DNA from: Gossypium raimondii
Lineage: Eukaryota; Streptophyta; Magnoliopsida; Malvales; Malvaceae
NCBI RefSeq assembly: GCF_025698545.1
Contig: NC_068567.1
Span: 3,100,001 to 3,164,000, forward strand
Direction: 5' to 3'
DNA: 64,000 nucleotides
The position numbers and the translations under genes were made by a program. Positions 59,245 through 64,000 of this stretch are shown in pieces. Numbering within the stretch: position 1 is the first letter of the stretch; every line of letters starts with the position of its first letter. The notes under the pieces were generated by a model. The model saw nothing but the letters and a program-made list of their open reading frames with translations, made no database searches and was not told the origin of the DNA.

Positions 59245-61270
59245 GAACATTTACATTACAAGAAAGACAACTTATTTCAGTAGATAATCTAAACGAGTTT
59301 GTAATCCCGTAAAAGAATCAAAGTTAGAATTTGATTCAAATACTTAGAAGAAATTATGACGCGTCTACAATTTCAATTGGTGAGATGACTAGTCTTGGCT
59401 ATTGGAGCAACTAACTCCACGAGTAGATCACATATATGTACTAATTAGAAGAAAGATACATTGGACTGGACCCAAGTTGAGATACATCCGAATTCGTTTG
59501 TGAATTAATTCACTTGTTACGTTCATGGTATGACTTACCTAAATCCTGAGACTAGCCATGCGTATGTAACTCATGTGCTTTAATATAAATGGAGGCTTAT
59601 ACTCTAAAGATGATCGAGCCGATAGTCAGTATGTTGGGTACATGACTTGTATATGGCATGACTTTACTAACAACAATGGAATTCATAGCTTAATTTAAAA
59701 GTTAACGATATCCTCTCATTAGTATTGTGTGGATTGATAAATATGGAACGTGGAAATGGGTTGCGTGTTCTCTAACGAGTAATTTATCATAGTCATTAGT
59801 TGACAATGATTATATTAATTAAGAAGACACAATGGTGACAATGAGATAAAATAGGACTGTATTGAGTGAACAAATTTAACTTAAAGGAATCAAAGATATC
59901 ATATGAGAGTAACACACATGGTGATAGGTCATTAGACAAAGTAGTTTGATGAACTACTTTAGTAAATAGTATACAATAAGGAGTGTTCAATAATGGTACT
60001 TATTGTGGATTAACTCAATGATTAAGTAAATTGTGACTTATTAAAATGATGCTTCTAAACATATTTGCAATTACTCGAACCTAATTGTATATGTCCGATT
60101 GGTCCATCCGCTAGCTCAACAAAAATTCGATCAGACTGCATTTGAATCAGAAGAAAATTCCACAACTTTGGAAATAATTTAATTGAGTCGCTTTATTCGA
60201 TAAGGAATTAAATTTGATGGTTGTGTGAATTGTTCAATTAGAGAAGTTGATTAAATAATTTTCTTGAAAAAATAATTTGGAAAATCTTATTGATTTTTGA
60301 GAAAATAACTTTTGATCAAGTAAAATTAAATTAATCAAATTAATTAAAATAAATATAATGTTTTTAAAAATCAATTTTTAAGTCAAACAATTGGTCAAAT
60401 GGATAATTGAACTTAAAAATTGGACCCAAGAACCAAAACCAGAGACTGAAACCCAAAAAATGGTTGAATTGGACCCAGTGTATGAAACTGGATCAACAAT
60501 CCAACCGGTGGCTAGACCGAATTGGTCGAACCGTCACTGGCCCGAATCAAACCGGTAGCAGCCGAACTGACCAGGCCCATTCGGGCAAAACGGTGATGGT
60601 TCGAGGTGCTGAAGGGAAGTGGCATCGATAAAGGCACCATTGAGCACAGGGGCAATCCAGCAACCGGCGACTGGCAGATGGTAAGCGGTGGTGGTTCTTT
60701 GGTGGTAGAGCAGTGGAAAAATTAGACTCCTAGTAGGACTCTACTAAGCAACTTGATTTCAAATTAATTTTTCCAAAGATAATATTGTTTTAATGAATTT
60801 AATATTAAATTAAATTTAATATTTATCTAGATATTAATATTATATTTAATTTAGTATTTATCTAGATAATATTTTATTAACCTAATATTAATGTGATTAA
60901 TTCTAGTCCTAGTTGAACTCTTTCTAAACTCTCCATATATAAAGAGAGTTTGGGTCATTATTCTCACACACTTGAATTCAAAAAAAGTAGAGCGAAAATT
61001 ATTTGAAAAAAAAATATTTTAGAAAATTTCTAGAGATATTCTTGTTATTTACAACTTGACTCTAAAAATTTAGAGAAATTACAAAATTGTCCCACTAGTA
61101 ATTTTGTGAAAATTTTTCTAATTCGAATTGAGCCCACACTCGATAGACGTGAGCTTGAGGATAGCAGAGAAAACTACTCGGTCAAAGTGTTCATTTTAGA
61201 CGAATCATAAATGTACGATTTTGATTAAGTGTTTATTATTTTAGATAACACAATCAAGTTCTTGTTTTTG
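59245..61270 (+). mobile_element. Noncoding LTR-retroelement remnant, plus orientation
   Basis: 59600-59780 is an inverted, diverged copy of the repeat at 9440-10060 and 63197-63760. Further on, CCATATATAAAGAGAGTTTGG (about 60932) resembles an LTR TATA box. It is followed by R/U5-like text (GAGCCCACACTCGATAGACGTGAGC, GATAGCAGAGAAAACTACTCGG, then TTTAGATAACACAATCAAG). The ORF at 60407-60631 has no recognisable domain. Ends and target duplication were not found. Confidence 0.55.
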
Positions 61271-61402
61271 GAAAAAAATTAAAACTCTAATTTTCCCTTA
61301 AACCTATTCTTTGTTGCATTTTTCGGACCTGATTTTCCAACATTTTTGTGTTGATTTAAGCCCATCAACATTTGATCTTCAGTCACCTCGAAGATTTGAA
61401 AT

Positions 61403-61590
61403 GTTGAACAGATCTTCCCTCTATCTTGATGCTTTGAAGTGTTAGGAGAATCTTGCCACCATCTTGAAGCTTTGAAGTGTTGAGCGAATCTTCCCACCAT
61501 CTTGATGCTACTAAGGGTTGACTAGACTTCCCACCTTATTGATGCTACAAAGAGTTGAGCAAATTTCTTCATCATCTAGATGCATTAAAT
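61403..61590. repeat. 38-bp minisatellite, 5 copies
   Basis: Units such as TTGAGCGAATCTTCCCACCATCTTGATGCT plus an 8-base tail start at about 61403, 61441, 61479, 61517 and 61554. They lie between two oppositely oriented retroelement remnants. The ORF on the minus strand (61500-61279) is a by-product of the repeat. Confidence 0.85.
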
Positions 61591-61869
61591 TTGGGGTGAA
61601 TCTTCCTTGGTTGCCAAAAGTGATGAGTGAGTTATCTTTCACCATCCTTAAAATCTAGATGGATCATCTTTAGTGTGCATAGGTCATCTTTCACCTTCTT
61701 ACTGCATCTAATTCCGGGGTGGACTTTCTTTATAACATGTTGTACCTCTTGTCATGCTGAAGTTGCAAAGTTCAAGATTGTTCTCATAGGTGTCACAAGT
61801 TCTATCTATGGCCATGTTGATGTTACACAGTTTGGAATGTGCCCTCCTCTTGTTGGATAAAATCCAGTT

Positions 61870-63765
61870 TAAAAATGGTTTTCTGTCACAATGAAAAATT
61901 AAACTTTTTAAAAATTGAGTCGGTTTGTGATATTTATAGCAATAGACTTTTCCCGAAAAGTACTTGTGCTTTGTGCGAGACGGATCCTAGACATTCTTAG
62001 CTTTCAACCGAACAACCTTCTCTGTTATTCTAGTACCACAAATCACTTCAGGTGTGGGGCTGAAACAATCACGAATCAAACATAAAACCAGAAACAATTT
62101 TCTTTACTTTCAGTAGGAAAGTAAATATCTCTTTTAATAGAATCTGGTTGAATTTTTATTCCTAAAAAGTATAATTTATACTTAGAAATAAATTCTCACT
62201 ATTTTCGGACAGAATAACAATATTGAAAACTTATGTTATTTTAGTCCTACCAGTGCCATCTATTTATAGGGATATATAAAAGAATCTTGGTTGAATTTGT
62301 AGAATACAAATAATATTTATTTGAGAGAAAAACTAGTCCCTTAGTTCTACTAGGAGAGAGGGGTGGCACACCTTAATATTTAATTTGGGTGTGCCACCCC
62401 ATCATACATATTATGAGGGATTTTGGGTCTCTCCTGTATTGAGTCAAATTATATGTGTTTTTTAAACTTTTAACCCAATACTTTATAATTTAATTCAACT
62501 CAATACATGTTTTTCTATTTTCAAAATAAATATTTTTTATTAAATAAATTTAAATAATTTTCTCAACTCAATTCTAGTTCTGTTAAAGTCATGTCAACTT
62601 TACCATAAAATAATCTATAAGAAATATATTTAATTTTCATATTCAATGGATTCACAATGATCAATTAATTTAAATTCATTTTCAAACTTCAATTATTTGA
62701 AAATAATAATTTAAAAACTTGAATTAATTCTCTGGTAATTTCCATGCTAAGTGAGAAATCACATTCATTTTCGAGTGTAACACATTCCTCTAACTTTATC
62801 ATTTCTATCCATTTCTGTTCATTTGATTCTAAATGCAATTCATTTCTGGTTTCAACGAGCTAGCAGAGGGACCAATTGAGCATATATCATTAAGGCTTCA
62901 AATCATTTATAAAGTTCTAGCTTTTCGCCTATTAATTATGAACTTATTTAGTCACGAAGTAATTTCACTATAGTATTGTGACTGAGCTCTCCTTAATTAC
63001 ATGCCACTACTAAAGCTACTTGATCAATACTCATCCAATGATCTTATCATACGTGTGTAACCCTCATAAGATATCCTTAATCTCTTTAGGATAAACTCGT
63101 TCTACGAATGTAATCCTATTTTATCTCATTGTAATCATTACATTTTCCTTCATGAAAATTTAATTACTATCAAATAGTAATTAAGTAATTCATCATAAAG
63201 ACAAACGACCCGTGACCACGTTTACTTTTCATCTATCATGTAATGCCAATGAGAGGATATCATTTACCTATTTATTGGGTTTTAAATTTCACTGTTGTGA
63301 ATTATGCTACATACTATATAAGTCGTATATCCAACACATTAGCTTTCGATTCCTTATCTATTTAAATTCAAGCTTTTACTTACATCAAAATATATGAGTC
63401 ACGCATACATAGTTCATCATCCACTCGGGATTAAGGTATGCCACACTATAAATGTCACAAGTGAATAAATACATAAACAAATTCAAGATCTATTCTACTT
63501 AGGTTTTGTCTAATGTACTGTCAATCCAGTTAGTTACATTTATGTCTCTATCTTCTAGGAGTCATTCTCTCCAATGCTCAAGAAAAAGCATCTCCTCAAT
63601 TGGACTTGATAGATGACATATTAATCTTTCAATTGGTTTGCTCATTTCTAATCAAACAAATGACATGTTTAGATTCATCTACTAATACAAGTTGTTTTTT
63701 CGTATTACGATCCAAACCACGTAAAACAACTTAGTATTAGTTAAACGTTAGGTCACCAATGAGTC
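61870..63765 (-). mobile_element. Noncoding LTR-retroelement remnant, minus orientation
   Basis: 63197-63760 matches 9440-10060. On the minus strand a TATA-like TCTTTTATATATCCCTATAAATAG lies at about 62285-62262. It is followed by TAGAATAACAGAGAAGGTTGTTCGG-like text (about 62030), resembling the post-TATA part of the plus-oriented remnant at 59245-61270. No coding domain. Confidence 0.55.
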
Positions 63766-63768
63766 CAA

Positions 63769-64000
63769 TGGTGGAGCCAGGGGGCTAAAAGGGCCTTGGC
63801 CCCCCTAAAATGGAAAAAATTTCATTTAGGCCCTTTATAATTTATCAAATTTTAAATTAGTAATGGTACAATTGTACTTTGGCCCCCTAAAAATAATAAA
63901 AATTTGATTTAATCCTTTAAAAATTATAAAGATATAAACTATTAAAATGGTGAAATTGTATTTTTACTATTGTAAAAGTATACAATTTAATTCCGGCCCC
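63769..64000. mobile_element. Left part of a nonautonomous element (GGTGGAGCCAGGGGGC...), cut by window end
   Basis: GGTGGAGCCAGGGGGCTAAA and GGCCTTGGCCCCCCTAAAAT, then AT-rich text and GGCCCCCTAAAAATAATAAAAATTTGATTT, is a recurring dicot noncoding repeat style. Its right end is outside the window, so class and target duplication cannot be judged. Confidence 0.5.

Noticed and set aside
60407-60631. 74-residue ORF
   Set aside because: Within retroelement remnant; repetitive Trp/Gln/Pro text from ACCGG/CCAA repeats.
1-64000. CRISPR arrays, prokaryotic operons, tRNA or rRNA genes
   Set aside because: Tandem repeats found are satellites or minisatellites without spacers of CRISPR type; genes are intron-containing plant genes; no tRNA cloverleaf or rRNA sequence was recognised by eye.

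Overview
This is a plant nuclear segment, most likely from cotton (Gossypium) or a close relative. The inference rests on intron-containing P450 genes of the CYP749A type and on the style of the repeats (LTRs of about 2.55 kb, MULE/PMD elements, hAT-like elements); no database search was possible. The window is AT-rich, with many transposable-element remnants between genes.

The core is a tandem, same-strand (+) array of eight cytochrome P450 genes of the CYP72 clan, here called P450-1 to P450-8, at about 7.1, 17.0, 24.5, 36.4, 40.7, 44.5, 50.8 and 56.7 kb. All share one five-exon architecture: exons of 262 or 274, 224, 233, 379 and 432-441 nt, with introns in phases 1, 0, 2 and 0. P450-1, -2, -3, -4 and -7 are intact on paper (511-516 aa). 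P450-5 has a lost exon 3 acceptor and a nonsense codon, P450-6 a 2-nt deletion in exon 2, and P450-8 a nonsense codon just before the ExxR motif. A ninth copy survives only as the last 17 codons plus 3' flank near 28.55 kb. By sequence the genes fall into pairs: 1/2, 3/4, 5/6 and 7/8.

Region by region. 1-1754 is an LTR fragment. 1756-6850 is a decayed Mutator-like element carrying a MULE transposase fragment (+) and a plant mobile domain (PMD) pseudogene (-), plus satellites. 7.0-9.4 kb is P450-1. 9.4-17 kb holds retroelement debris, a 1.1 kb long-TIR MULE-type element (12013-13100) and a 219 bp hAT-type MITE (15265-15483). 17.0-22 kb is P450-2, whose second intron holds a 2.54 kb solo LTR. 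24.5-26.4 kb is P450-3, followed by an LTR fragment between direct repeats, a GC-rich hAT-like insert and the P450 relic. 29.7-35.1 kb is a minus-strand LTR with internal remnant, into which a plus-strand solo LTR inserted (perfect 5-bp target duplication). 36.4-46.6 kb holds P450-4, -5 and -6 and a second PMD relic. 48795-50013 is a hAT-type element with a perfect 8-bp duplication. 50.8-58.5 kb holds P450-7 and -8. 59.2-63.8 kb is noncoding LTR-retroelement debris in opposing orientations, and another nonautonomous element runs off the window end.

The intact P450s should be ER-anchored monooxygenases that take electrons from NADPH-P450 reductase. Their substrate cannot be read from sequence. 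From memory, a cotton CYP749A gene (CYP749A16) has been reported as needed for sulfonylurea herbicide tolerance, so xenobiotic metabolism is a plausible role. Amino-acid differences cluster just after ExxR (SRS5), suggesting that duplication plus substrate-site change and gene conversion drive this locus.
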